From: Clarkia xantiana subsp. parviflora
Lineage: Eukaryota > Streptophyta > Magnoliopsida > Myrtales > Onagraceae
Direction of reading: 5' to 3'
Assembly (NCBI GenBank): GCA_036873135.1
Contig: JAPTYO010000002.1
Span: 40,973,452-41,037,451, forward strand
Length of the DNA: 64,000 nucleotides
This document shows, piece after piece, positions 22,654-33,923 of this stretch. A program made the position numbers and the translations under genes. The notes beneath the pieces are model-generated. The model was given only the letters and a program-made list of their open reading frames with translations. It did no database searches and was not told where the DNA came from. Within the stretch, counting starts at the first letter, position 1. The number at the start of each line of letters is the position of its first letter.

Positions 22654-22852
22654 CCACCATTTACTCTTCATTTTTTACTTCCTGCTCTCGTCTTTAGTCA
22701 TCCTAGCGAATCAATATAGTGCTTTCTTCATTAACCCTAGCTCGCCTCGTCCCTGCGCTCCTGAAGAGAGAATCCTTGTTGGAATCGCCACTACTGGTCC
22801 TTCCGATCGGATTCGAGAAGCTTCTTTCCTTCGATCCCTTTCTCAGACTCCC

Positions 22853-25032
22853 ATGGCTGCTCAATTCCAACAAGGTAGGTCGCAAGGGTTCATCCCTTCC
22901 ATTCCTGAGTCTCCCAAAGAAAATAAATTGTCTGGCCCCGCTTTCGTAAAAGCCGTGACCCTAGGTAATCTGAGCGATCATGAAGGCCCTTGTTATGCTC
23001 GTCCCCCTGGACAAGGATATAGGGCTAGGGATGGAGAGGTCCCAGTATAATGCGGGCCATATTGAGGCGGGGCTCCGATTTCCTTTCTGCAAATAGTTGG
23101 ATGAACTCTGTGAGCATTATAGGATACATCCTTGCCAGCTCACAGTCAATGCTATCCGCTTCTGGGTTAGTTTTCGGTGTTTGTGTGACGTCTATAATTG
23201 GACGTACACCCTTCAAGTCTTTAGATGCTTCTATCAATTGTTGAGAATCAAGTCGTTGAACTTTGGTTTCAAAGGTCGATGGCCCTCAGATGACCAACTT
23301 TCTTGGAAATCGGCCAAGGAGTTGATGGTCGGGCTTAAGTCATATAATGCAAACTGAAAGCATTATTACTTTTTCTGTCGAGAAGGTGTCACTTGGCCAA
23401 TATCCCTTCCCCTTGGTGCTGATGGTCCCCCCACTCTCCGTGGATTAACTCCTGAGGAAATCGCCACGGTCGGCCAGATTCACGCCGTCGTGACCTAAAA
23501 AGAGTTTGAACCGTGGAAATCTGTTGAAGATACAACAGAAGAGGCTCTTATTAGATCCTCAATTCGTCTTCGCACTGAAGATCCTCCTCTTGATTGGGTA
23601 ACTTCTTTTTCATAGTAGTTTTTTTAAATTCTCTTCTGGTTTCATGTAGGTCTCTTTAAGAAGCTTTTTGATGCTCGTGGTCAGGCGGCAACAGGAGTGC
23701 CCTTGGACGATTCTGCGACGACCAGCTCTGAGGTCGCCTCTGAACAACCCTCCCTGGCGGGAGCTATTACTGAGGCTGCCCCTGATTCTGAGAAGGCGGA
23801 ATCTGCGGAGGACGTCGTGAAGACTCCTCGCGTGAGGACCAAGAGGACTGCCCACGGAGGTATTCCCAAGCCTAACAAAAGGGCACATGTGATCAACGCC
23901 ACTCCTATCTCAGAGTTCCAGGAGACAGCTTCTTAGCCGCTCCTGCTGTTTCTATCTCCCCAACTCCCAAAGGTAGAAACTTTCCATTCTCGATTTTATC
24001 TTTGTTTGGATTTCCTTAGAAATTTTTCTAACTTCTTTTCCTTTTGTAGAAGTAGCCCCGGAGGAAGGGGTCGTGGTGAAGCTTCTAGCTCCCAAGCCGT
24101 GACTGGCTTGAAGTTTGAAGGTCCTCCCTTTTCCTGTAAGATGCTTTATACTGCCCCCGAGTCATCCTCGGGTGTCGCCGACTGGGATCCCCTGGTTTCT
24201 TTGAAGGGCTATCAGTTGAATGAGGGACACTCCATCACCAATAGGAAGTTAGCCCTCCATCTTATAAATGGCTCCGTTCCTCCTCAAGATCGCCCCACAT
24301 TCCTGTGAAATGTGCTGATGAGACTGCTCGCATGTTTCTACATCGGCAGGCCAAGGTAAATAATTGTATCCTCCTCATAATCTCGAGTTCTTTGAAATCG
24401 CTTCCGTACTTATCTTGCTATGCTTTCAGGCCACCCGCGATTTTTTACAAGTCGATCAGCTGCTCATCGACTTGGGTGAAGAAGTTTCCTCTTTAAAGGG
24501 GAAGCTCGCCTCAGTGGAGTCGGAGGCAGAAGAGGTGCAACGCCTCCGAGGAGAAAATACCCGCCTGGAAGTGGAACTTCGTCGTCTGAAGAACATTATG
24601 GCCAAAGATCTCGCCTCCCTGGAGGACACTGTAAGGGCCTCCGCTAATATGATCGAAGAAGTCGCCTTTCTGAAGGATACAGTGAGGGCCTCCATGACTC
24701 TTGGAGCATTGATGGATGATGCTCGTCGTACCTCCGCCGCTTTTTTAAGGGCTTTTCGTGCCAAGGTGGCTTCTCATCAAGAGGAGATCGCTTTGTTGAA
24801 AGCGGAGATAGAGGAGCACAAGAAGTCTGTCCCCAAGATCATTGCTGACTAAAAGGCTAGTGCTGATTTTCAAATCGACGCCGCCATTGCCAGTGGGCAG
24901 ATGCTTCTTTCCAGCTTTGCCTCTGTGGTGGTGGATATCAGGGCCATGGACCCTAGTTTTGATTTCTCGAAGGTGGGGATCCTTCGAGATTACTTAGCGG
25001 AGGAGGCTAGGAGTAGGAAAGACTCTGTATAG
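22853..25032 (+). pseudogene. Element E antisense gene, degenerate PF04195-like protein
   Basis: The ATG at 22853 (MAAQFQQG) lies where exon 1 is expected. The PF04195-like core at about 23060-23340 (LCEHYRIHPCQLTVNAIRFW, WTYTLQVFRCFYQLL) carries an internal stop near 23093 and further stops after 23357. A Ser/Ala-rich region with RVRTKRTAHGG and PNKRAH follows (23690-23930), then a short exon-like piece (24060-24308). A long coiled-coil region (24440-24852) is interrupted by a stop and continues to the TAG at 25030-25032. It is the same gene type as in A and D but much more diverged and certainly broken. Confidence 0.7.
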
Positions 25033-25299
25033 ATTTACTTTTTCTTTTCCCATCCCTTTGTAGTCCCGACTTGATGTAATCAGTATTTATTAATGATAGA
25101 ACGGATCCTTCTTTTTGGAATTCTTGTGCATTCATCCTTATTTCCAATCATTCTTGTGATAAATTTACCCAAGATCAGAATTCACCTTTCAAGAATAAGG
25201 CTCTTAATCGATTTTCTAGAGCGAAACGTTTAAACTCTATATAATCGATAATTAATATTTAAAGAGGATTTTATCCTTAGAAAATCAAACATGTCTTCT

Positions 25300-26270
25300 A
25301 AATCATCGATCCCTCTGAGTGATTTGGTTGATATCAGATTCGGGATGATCGATATATGACTTTGAGAAGATCAGCTTATAGTACTTCTTCTTCAAGTAGT
25401 CGACTGATCTGAGTGATTTAGTTGATATCAGATCTTTGATGGTCGACTCTTGATTCGACAGTAGTTCTTCAATACTTAAACTCTTTCGAGTAGTCGACCA
25501 ATCTGAGTGATTTAGTAGATATCAGATTTTTTATGGTCGCTCTCGATTTGGAAAAAGCTCTTCAATACTTAACCTCTTTCAAGTAGTCGACCGATCTGAA
25601 TGATTTAGTAGATATCAGATCTTTGATGGTCGCTCTCGATTTGGAAAAATCTCTTCAATACTTAACCTCTTTCGAGTAGTCGAACGATCTGAGTGATTTA
25701 GTAGATATCAGATCTTTGATGGTCGCTCTCGATTTGGAAAAAGCTCTTCAATACTTAACCTCTTTCGAGTAGTCGACCGATCTGAGTGATTTAGTAGATA
25801 TCAGATCTTTGATGGTCGCTCTCGATTTAGAAAAATCTCTTCAATACTTAACCTCTTTCGAGTAGTCGACCGATCTGAGTGATTTAGTAGATATAAGATC
25901 CTTGATGGTCGCTCTCGATTCGGAAAAAGCTCTTCAATACTTAACCTCTTTCGAGTAGTCGATCGATCTGAGTGATTTAGTAGATATCAGATCTTTGATG
26001 GTCACTCTCGATTTGGAAAAAGCTCTTAAATACTTAACCTCTTTCGAGTAGTCGACTGATCTGAGTGATTTAGTAGATATCAGATCTTTGATGGTCGCTC
26101 TCGATTCGGAAAAAGCTCTTCAATACTTAACCTCTTTCGAGTAGTCGACCGATCTGAGTGATTTAGTAGATATCAGATCTTTGATGGTCGCTCTTGATTT
26201 GGAAAAAGCTCTTCCTGACGCCACCTCTTCATCGACCAATTCTGAGTGATTTAGATGATATCAGATTGTT
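25300..26270. repeat. Element E tandem array, 93-bp unit, about 10 copies
   Basis: Units recur at about 25397, 25491, 25584, 25677, 25770, 25863, 25956, 26049 and 26142, giving a period of 93 bp. Each contains gtagtcgaccgatctgagtg and ctctcgatttggaaaaagct. Copies at the ends are more diverged. The array lies between the convergent antisense gene and the gag-protease remnant. 25033-25300 before it holds nothing I recognise. Confidence 0.93.
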
Positions 26271-26426
26271 GATAGTCGATTTTTTGAGTATTTTGACGGA
26301 AGAACTCGAAATTCTTGAAACAAAAGGGGCCTTAAGAGGCTTTATATTTATTTATCCTTCCTGAGTTTCACACAAAAAGCATCACAAGACAAACATTAGC
26401 CTTAAAAGATAAACAAAATTGCTTTC

Positions 26427-28549
26427 TTAATCAGGCGCAGTTTTCATGACTTCTCTTTGATTGCGACGCCGCATTGAGCTGACGTAGCACCGTCGGGATG
26501 CGGTTTGATCTCCTCTTACTTCCCCTATCCCTTGTAGTGTCGGAAACCTCATTACTTGATGAGAAGTAAACGGGATTATACGATGGGGATTGAGAGTAGT
26601 TCTTCCGATAATGGCGTTATATGAGGAGGCGGCGTCGACGACCACAAAAAGCACCTCAATTGTAAGGGTTGTTTTTCCATTTCCCAAAATCATTGGCAGC
26701 TTGATAGCTCCCATTGGATAGGTAGCTCTTCCGGCGAATCCTATGAGGGGAAAGTCGACGTTGAGGAGATCTCTTCTAGTTAGCCCCAAATTTTGGAAGG
26801 CTTCGTAAAAGAATATGTCCGTCGAGCTCCCACTGTCGATGAGAATCCTCTTTACTTCATACTCTGCTATTGTGGCAGTGATGACTAAGGTGTCATCATG
26901 AGGATGGGTGACCATCATTAAGTCGTCAGTGGTGAAGCTTACGGTTATCGGGTCGATTTTCTCCTGTCTCCTGCCTTCACCCTCATGTGGTGTTCGAGCA
27001 GCATAGACTTCCCGGGCGAGGCTGGTTTCTCCTCCAGAAGCAAATCCTCCGGTGATGACATTTATCGTTCCCCGTTGAGTCGGGGTTGGATGGTTATGTG
27101 GGGGGGGGGGAGATCGAGAATTCCTTTGAGGGCTACGACTTCGTTTTTTGGGCACTTTGGAGGGCTTTTCGATAAACTTTTAACAGTTTACCTCTTAGAA
27201 TTAGCGCCTCGATGTCGTATTTCAGAGCAACACATTCGTTCGTGTCGTGCCCTTGAACTCGATGGTAACGACAATAGTCGTTCATCTGAGATCCCATCGG
27301 GCTTTTCCTGACTAGAGGGGGATCATCCAGTCTAAGTTTCTCCATCTCTTGAAGCACCACAAATATATTGTGTGTGAGTGGAGTGAGTTTTGCGGAAAAT
27401 TTCCCAGGCGATTTCCTTGTCGAAAAGTTCCCTCCCGTCTTTCTTCTCTCTTGGATGGTCGAGAAACGGAACTTTCTTCGGCCCTGGTTGGAGTATTCAG
27501 CCTCTTGATTTCCATGGGCGATCTTTCATGTGACCTCTCCAAGTCGATGTACTTCTTGACCTTGATGGCAAGAGCGTCAATCTTTCGTACTGGCTTCATC
27601 ACCATGTTATCCTTCAAGGCTTGACTTTGTACCCTGAGACCCCTCCAGAAGGTCCTGATCAACTCGACAACAGTGCCGTCTTCATTCAGATGCTTAAGTA
27701 TCTTATGGTATCTAGTATAATAATTGGTTAAGGTTTCATCAGGATCTTGCTCAATTTTATCCAGAAAATCCATACTATTGAGGCGTTGTATTGGCCTATG
27801 TGACCCTCTATAAACTTGGCCTTTAACTCTTCCCATGAGTCAATCGAGTTATCTGGAAGACCATAGAACCAGGTAGACGCCTCTTCCTTCAGAGTTGTGG
27901 GGAAAAGCGCCGCGTAGTGGTCCGGTGTTGCCCCTCTTCCTAGGAGGGAAAAGTTATGGGCGTTGATATGGCGAACTGGGTCTCCCTCGCCCGTGTAGTC
28001 CTCGATGTTCCTCGCAAAGACTTGTGGAGGGACTCGAGTATTGAATAACCTCTTGGAGAAAGGGTGAGAAGTGCGTTCGCGAACGACAAGTAGATCACTC
28101 GCTCCTCTTCTTTTCTTCTCCAGTAATTCTTCTACCTGTCCTATAGTGAATAGGACAGGGCTTTTGCTCGCCATTTCGCCCTCTGGCGCTTTAGGGGCCT
28201 TCTCCGGGAGATCCTTTTCCATGATCTTCACACTGGAAGCCACCTCTTCCTTTTGTGAGACTTCTCGAGTTGGTTCCTTTTTGTCAGGAACCATTCCTGC
28301 CTGGGCTTGTTTCCAGAAGGCTATGAAGGCTGCCATTATCTCCTGAGGGACAGCCGGAGGGACGGTTCTCGCCTCTTCCGTATTTGGTAGTGACTTGGAA
28401 TGGTTGAGATTTTCTTAGCCACCAGTACCATTAGCTTGGGGCACTGGTGGGTCTTCTTCTGGTGTGGGTCTGGAGGTGGTGGGACTTGCTTGAGTGTTTC
28501 CCATCTCCTTAACCACAGGGTTTGGCATCTTGTTCTTCTCGGAGGCCAT
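26427..28549 (-). pseudogene. Element E gag-protease, frameshifted, ends after protease
   Basis: The start at 28549 (MASEKNKMPN) follows the primer site. An in-frame TAA at 28415-28417 interrupts the N-terminus. The gag core then reads NIEDYTGEGDPVRHINAHNF and DPDETLTNYYTRYHKI, with frame changes near 27785, 27350 and 27165. A zinc-knuckle-like CRYHRVQGHDTNEC (CX2HX4HX4C) lies near 27250. The protease frame 27155-26427 is intact and has LIDSGSSTDIF, followed by YNAIIGRTTLNPHRI. The stop at 26427 comes just after the point where A and B continue into RT. An 11-G run at 27100-27110 is a likely slippage site. Confidence 0.88.
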
Positions 28550-28584
28550 GACTTTTTGATCTGTTTCCCACAGACGGCGCCAAA

Positions 28585-29350
28585 TGTTGGGATCAAAATG
28601 ACGTGGCCTTGGAACTTCGAGTAGTGGACTTCTAAGTCTCGCTGGGAGCTAGCTCACTCAGGTATCTTTATTGGTCGCGTGGACACTTAGTTTCCTTTGG
28701 TGGCTTAGTGATAGGCGAGGACCTGAAAAGAGGTGGGGATGGCCCCTGATTCCACTCCGAAGCTTAAGTCAGTAATGGATATCGAGATAATAATATAGAG
28801 TAATTGATAGATCTTAGAGCTTAAATATATGAAAGTGAGCCCCTATTTATAGGGGTATATTACGAACTTTTAGTGGTGTTTACCCTCTTGGGAGGGTTTC
28901 TGTCCTGAGTCGGCATAAGCAGGTGAAAAGCAGGTTGCCAGCTGATACCACTTCCTTGAGAGGAAGGTTTCGTGGTATAGGGGGTGGCGAGCAAGTCGCC
29001 AGCTGGTGCCTCTTTCTTCAAAGGGAAGTCTTCTTAGAGGCGGCGAGCAGGTCTCCACCTGTCCTTTCCTTAAGAGGGAAGGTTTCCTCTAAGTATCTGG
29101 TGGTCGACTTAACTAGTACTTTAGTAGGGAAGCTTTGGTCCTTAACTCGACTTACACTTCAAGAGAGGAGCCTTGAATGACCTTCTCGCCTTGTTCTTTA
29201 TGAATTATGTCTGGAAGTCGACTTCTTAAAATGTGATCGTCGACCATTTACTTTTGTTTAACCATTCCAAACAAGGTTGGTCGTCGATTCGTCAATCTCG
29301 CCAATAAACGTACTTGGCTCCAGTCTTTCTCGTTTAATCGTAACCTAACA
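28585..29350 (-). repeat. Element E 5' LTR
   Basis: 766 bp, followed by target duplication ATCCC. The primer site TTTGGCGCCGTCTGTGGGAA (minus) abuts it at 28565-28584. Confidence 0.92.
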
Positions 29351-29891
29351 ATCCCTATCTTTTAGCTAAATATATTGATAGTTTATATATTTTACTATAT
29401 AATGTGAATCTTTCCTTATCTTTCCAATTTATAGATATATTGTCTCCTTTTAATAAAATTAAAATATGGTGACAGATATATCTAACCTAGGCCGGCCGAA
29501 TTTTTCTTTCTTGCACCCTAAGAAATTAAAAATTTTACCTAATAATTCACCTAGGGTTTCGGCCATAACACCAAAAATTGGAAAAATTGTCAAATTTTAA
29601 GATCAAACACTATTATGATCATGAATCCAAAAAGTGTTCTTGATAAAACTCATCGTGTTCTTGAAGATCATGAATATCAAACTTAAATTTAAACATAAAT
29701 TTTCGGTTTTGATCTATAAAAACATGTAAATTCCGAAAATTTTAAGTTTTTAAAGATCAAACATATGAAATTTGTTTAAAAATTTTGGATTACTCATGGT
29801 GTTCATCATAAAAATTTCAGTTTTTATAAAATTTTCAAGAACATCAATTTATCAAAATTTCTAGAACTCTTAACACAAGCTCTGATACTAC
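29351..29891 (-). other. Element F leader, right part, with Met-type primer site
   Basis: AT-rich leader continuing from 21555. At 29874-29890 the minus strand reads GTAGTATCAGAGCTTGTG, close to the initiator-methionine primer site TGGTATCAGAGC used by copia elements. Confidence 0.65.
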
Positions 29892-29945
29892 TGTTGGATT
29901 ACGGGGACGTAATACTACTGTTGGATTACGGGGACGTAATACTAC
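29892..29945. repeat. 27-bp tandem duplication at the element F LTR end
   Basis: The unit tgttggattacggggacgta plus atactac occurs at 29892-29918, and its next copy begins at 29919. Only the second copy begins the 600-bp LTR that matches 14201-14801. Confidence 0.9.
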
Positions 29946-30518
29946 GGAATGCTAAACGTGTACTTGTAAGTAATCTAATTACGCATCGGAATAATGTACA
30001 CATACCTCAATAGCTTTCCCGCCCAAGAACGTTGTGGAGGGAGTTCTGATCCTCCGGTCGGAACCCGTACAAGTTCTTCGTGAGAAGAAGTCTTACGCGG
30101 GATAAGCTCCACAGCAAATCCTCTGATCGATTCTTCAACGGGGACAGAACCTCGGACTGAATGCTCGGAAGCAATTTGGCACACCAATGGTGGTGTTAGG
30201 GGGCCGGCCGAAATATGCTTGTAGAGAGAAAATAATTTCTCTCAAATCACAACTTAGGAGGAGTTGTGATCAAGGTGTGTTTTGGGAGTGACCCCAAGAC
30301 CTCTTAATATAGTGGGAGGAGGAGAAAATCCTCCTCCCTACTATTAGGGTTTCGGCCAACTATACTATGTGGGTGGGAGGCCCAATTTTGGGACTCCTAT
30401 GTCACATGGGAATTGGGTCTGGTCCAATTAGCCCTAATGTGACATTTACCTAATATCTTAGGTAACCACATATATTAACGGGCTACCAATTACGGCGCCA
30501 CCTCACCATATTCTAACA
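29919..30518 (-). repeat. Element F 5' LTR
   Basis: 600 bp, ends with CTAACA at 30518, and corresponds to 14201-14801 with about 5% difference. Confidence 0.9.
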
Positions 30519-30704
30519 TTCTCCATTTCTTGCTAGAGGGTATGTTTTTGGTGTTCGTGTTGTCCCTTGTAGAGACGCATATACTTCTCTTGCATTAGAC
30601 GTCTCTCCTCCTGCCGCAGGACCTCTGTGTAGTGTATTGAGTGTAGCCATTTAGCTTTAAGAGTAGGCTATTGCTTTTGTTCGAATATCACTTGACGGCG
30701 CCAA
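30519..30704 (-). pseudogene. Element Z leader and gag remnant
   Basis: About 185 bp between Z's LTR and the F insertion. The minus strand shows the primer motif TTGGCGCCGTCAAGTG at 30689-30704. Near 30519 the frame (SSKKWRM) reads into the protease segment left of 14200. Most of gag is missing, so Z was deleted before F arrived. Confidence 0.6.
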
Positions 30705-31267
30705 TGTTGGATCTTGTGCTCCCTTAAGGTGACCTTGGTTAATCATCTACAAAGAGGGGTAGACTGGGGAGTGTTCCGATGAACCCTTCCTGATGCCTAA
30801 GTAAGTCTCGGTTTTAGCGAGAGAAATGAATAGCGTAATTATAGAGAGAGAGCTTAAATCCCCAAATGAGGGAAATAAATGTGTATTTATATGGATTTTC
30901 ACTTAAACCCATTTAGGATAAAGTTATCCGGGCTTAATTATGGATAAGCTATACTAATCTTGTTTGACAATGGGGTATCGAGGGTGTAAAGTAGGTCAAC
31001 CCCCTTTTGGTCTGGGGTATATCTTCACTCGGGGTTATACGGTTACGGGTCGACTGGTCGACTTGTCGTGGACAAGTCGATCTAGTCGGGCGGATTTCGA
31101 ATTCTTATTGGGAGATGTGTGATTTCGCATCATGTTCGAGGTTTGATGTCATACATGATCCATTTTGTTGTCGAGGTGTTATACAAATTAAGCGTATACC
31201 CATCAATAAGAATTTCACTGTGAAAGTCATTGGCTTTAGCACCATTATACTTATTGGGTTGTAATCA
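30705..31267 (-). repeat. Element Z 5' LTR
   Basis: Plus-strand termini TGTTGGATCTTG and TTGTAATCA give about 563 bp. The block 'cttcctgatgcctaagtaag' resembles 'ctctccgatgcttaaatgag' in the LTRs of A, B and D. The right end is set by the CA only, because no second Z LTR is visible. Confidence 0.65.
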
Positions 31268-32050
31268 GGCACGGATCTACCTGAGGCCCAGAGGGGGCAC
31301 TTGCCCCCACTGACTCCATAGATTTTTAATATGTATACTCAAATTTTAAAAAAATAATTGCACCTTATTAAATTTGCCCCCTCTAAAAATGGCTTAAAGC
31401 GTGTCTAAATGCCTACTTGCCCCTATGTGAAAATTTGTTGCTTTACTTCATAATCTCATTTGAAAGAAAATGAAGAAAACTAACAAAGTTGCAGAGATGT
31501 ATTCTTGACAGAAACAACGAAGAAGAAGAAGAAGAGAGAATATGGAATAAGAGAGATTGCATTGTTTTAGGAAAAATGATTTGTAGATAGATTGTACATG
31601 TTCTTAGTCGTAAAAAATTTAATTTCAAACGTGCATTCCAAATGCATTGTTTTCAAAACCTCTTACCATAATGGTTTATTTATGTGTTTCATACGCATTA
31701 TTTTTTGAAAAAAAAAAATTTCATGTAAGTTGTAAATCCCGCTAGTGCATTCAATGTGCATCATTTATTTTTAATTTAAAAAAAAATGTAATTTATCTAA
31801 TATTTCAAAGCAGACTGAATTCTGAATAATCAAATTTGAGATAGATTAGACAAAATAGAGTAGAGATGTCTTGGCCATGCATGGTCCATTGCCAAAGGCA
31901 TGATATATAAATATACAGCAAAAAAAAAGACTAGGTACATCAAATGAAAGGGAAAACAATAAAACATAAGCACACCCCATTAATTAATTACATCATCAAC
32001 ACAATGAAAACACATATATAATTAAAATAGGTACGCACGTGGACAAACAT
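31268..32050. other. AT-rich intergenic sequence
   Basis: No convincing ORF or repeat. The start (caggcacggatctac, then gggggcacttgcccccac) looks faintly like a hAT-type terminus, but no partner end or target duplication was found. Confidence 0.4.
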
Positions 32051-32053
32051 TAA

Positions 32054-32997
32054 GGGCACGTTTGATTGCCGGTATTGCGATATTCTAATACCGGTATTAG
32101 CTAATACCGTGTTTGTGTCAACTTGGTATTGGTATTAGCTAATACTTGGTATTAGCTAATACTCAATTATAGAAGGAATTTTGTATTAATTAATACCATC
32201 TAAAAGTAAAGCATTAGCTAATACCAATCTCCTAATTACCAATTTACCCTTGTAATATATGGCAAACTCTCACTGTTTACATCGTAGCTTCGGGCCGGAC
32301 CCCGTTTACATCGAAACTTCAGACACGGGTCGGGCCGAGTCATGTTCGGGCCGGGCTGGGCGGTTCGGGCCGGTCTGGGCAATTCGGGCTGTTCGGGTCG
32401 GGCTGGGCGGTTCGGGCCGGGTTGGGTGGTTCGGGTTGGGCTGGTCAGTTCGGGCCAGGCTAGGTGATTCGAGCTGGTCAATTCGGGCCGGGCTGGGTGG
32501 TTCGGGCCAGGCAGGTCAATTTGGGTCGTACTGTGCGGTTCGGGCCGGGCTGAGCAATTCGGGCTGTTCGGGTGCTTTATGTTGCTTTGGTTAGTTCGGG
32601 TTAGGCCCGGCTAGAACGGGCCGGGTCGGGCTAATCACTTTTTTCAATTGTTTTGTACTATTTTCTTTATATATATACATATTTATACATTAGCAAAAAT
32701 AGTTTTTACTATTTATACATAAATTTGATTTTTTTTTATGAAAAATATTATTTTAAATAATTGAAGTTACTTTTTTTTTTGTTAAATTTTATCTTTGTTA
32801 AATTAATCATATGTAAAATATATCTTCATTGAAAATGCAAGTAAGAGTATTTAGATCTTTTAGTCATTGTATTAGGATTTAGGATATCCTAATACATGGC
32901 TCAATCAAACATTGTATTAGCTAAGCATGTATTGGCTAAGCATGTATTAGCTAATACCGGTATTAGGATACCGCAATACCGGCAATCAAACGTGCCC
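32054..32997. mobile_element. PIF/Harbinger-type non-autonomous element
   Basis: The ends are inverted repeats: the left begins GGGCACGTTTGATTGCCGGT and the right is its complement, each followed by tattagctaatac motifs for a total of about 55 bp. The element is flanked by TAA at 32051-32053 and 32998-33000, the 3-bp duplication usual for PIF/Harbinger elements. No transposase is seen. The centre holds a GC-rich minisatellite unlike the AT-rich ends. Confidence 0.85.
32285..32640. repeat. GC-rich minisatellite inside the Harbinger-type element
   Basis: Irregular tandem repetition of about 18-22 bp units such as cgggccgggctgggcggtt. It contrasts sharply with the surrounding AT-rich DNA. Confidence 0.85.
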
Positions 32998-33050
32998 TAA
33001 ATGTATGTTACCGATTAATTAGCTAGCTAATGACTGAATATATATATATA

Positions 33051-33371
33051 TCACATATCCCGAACTTCAAAGAGATTGCGGTTCTTGACAACGATATCAT
33101 ACATGTGCATGGATTTGAGCTTGTTGAAATCCTTGGGAAGTGAGATGAGGTCAATGGTGGATCGCTTATGGAACTGAAACAAGTCATATTCGTCGTAGTA
33201 TCTCTCCCACCCGGCAGCATAGAGCATCTTCTCGAGTTGAGCATAAGATTTGATAACTTCATTGGTGGGTATATGGACTAACACCTTCCTCCTCAACCCT
33301 CCACTGTGTGGCTCTGGGTTTTCGATGAGACGAATAACTCCATTGTTGTTGAACATCCACACACCTGACAT
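33051..33371 (-). CDS. FPF1-like: FLOWERING PROMOTING FACTOR 1-like protein
   Basis: A complete single-exon gene of 106 residues. The start [19 protein letters not shown], the centre ([34 protein letters not shown]) and the C-terminus [17 protein letters not shown] match the conserved FPF1 family along its whole length of about 110 residues. In Arabidopsis, FPF1 over-expression advances flowering and alters gibberellin responses; a rice relative affects root growth. The protein is small, without signal peptide or membrane segment, and its biochemical role is not known. It is the only host gene in the window that looks intact. A TATA box lies about 85 bp upstream of the ATG, and a Harbinger-type element begins only 53 bp past the stop codon. 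Which paralogue it is cannot be told from here. Confidence 0.95.
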   Translation of the reverse strand: MSGVWMFNNNGVIRLIENPEPHSGGLRRKVLVHIPTNEVIKSYAQLEKMLYAAGWERYYDEYDLFQFHKRSTIDLISLPKDFNKLKSMHMYDIVVKNRNLFEVRDM

Positions 33372-33454
33372 GTTTTAATGAGTTGGTAATATGTTGAATG
33401 AGTTCTTGTGTTTGGTTGATGAGATTGTGTTTGAATGGATGAGGATGGGGCATA

Positions 33455-33462
33455 TATTTATA
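33455..33462 (-). promoter_or_regulatory. TATA box of the FPF1-like gene
   Basis: The minus strand reads TATAAATA about 85 bp upstream of the start codon at 33371, a normal distance for a plant core promoter with a short 5' UTR. Confidence 0.7.
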
Positions 33463-33515
33463 GGCAAGAATCTGCGTATGAAAAATATGTATGGGGTGTA
33501 ATGTAGCCAATGTAG

Positions 33516-33892
33516 GGAATCTTGGCTATAAAGAGACCACATAAATAAAGCTCTACCTAGCTAGCAAGCTTGCTCCATCGTAGAATAGAATATAATGATT
33601 CCTTTAGCTATCAATAACTTTTCATGACGTGTGAGCATTTATTATATCATAATTACTATGTTTTAATTAAGTAATAAGTGCGCATCTATGTTAAGAGAAT
33701 AAATTTTATATACCAAAAATCTACTAATTAATTGGATTAAGAATTATTGGCCAAAAAAAAAATTGGATTAAGAATTATCGATTGATAACGTCTAAGGATA
33801 TGTCACGCACCGTCTAGCTACACAAACTATATAAATGACATGCATGCATGGCTTTAATTTATGCCATGAAATGTGGTCTCATTCATTCATTC

Positions 33893-33923
<31 letters not shown>

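Larger units (their letters stand above)
21556..29350 (-). mobile_element. Element E: Tat-related LTR element lacking RT, RNase H and integrase
   Basis: LTRs of 765 and 766 bp (21556-22320 and 28585-29350) differ at roughly 30 positions (about 4%). They are flanked by the perfect duplication ATCCC (21551-21555 and 29351-29355). The internal region has gag and protease on the minus strand, a 93-bp tandem array, and a decayed antisense gene on the plus strand. There is no reverse transcriptase, RNase H or integrase between protease and array. Because the LTR pair and target duplication are intact, this form was probably already deleted when it moved, using enzymes supplied in trans. Confidence 0.92.
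14201..30518 (-). mobile_element. Element F: Ty1/copia retrotransposon, split by element E
   Basis: LTRs of about 600 bp lie at 14201-14801 and 29919-30518, with roughly 30 differences (about 5%), so it is older than A, B and E. Flanking 5-mers TTCCC (14196-14200) and TTCTC (30519-30523) match at four of five positions and are taken as a decayed target duplication. The primer site near 29874-29890 resembles the initiator-Met type, and a polypurine tract abuts the left LTR. Gag lies at about 19020-19989 and RT-RNase H at 15923-17400. Without element E it would be about 8.5 kb. The integrase region is not recognisable. Confidence 0.88.

Noticed and set aside
25300..26270. CRISPR-like array of regular repeats
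   Set aside because: The 93-bp units are adjacent tandem copies without unique spacers, in a plant transposon.
31266..31420. Possible hAT-type end with 'gggggcacttgcccccac'
   Set aside because: Neither a matching inverted end nor an 8-bp duplication was seen.
32259..32594. 111-codon Gly/Arg-rich frame
   Set aside because: It is a translation of the GC-rich minisatellite in the Harbinger-type element.
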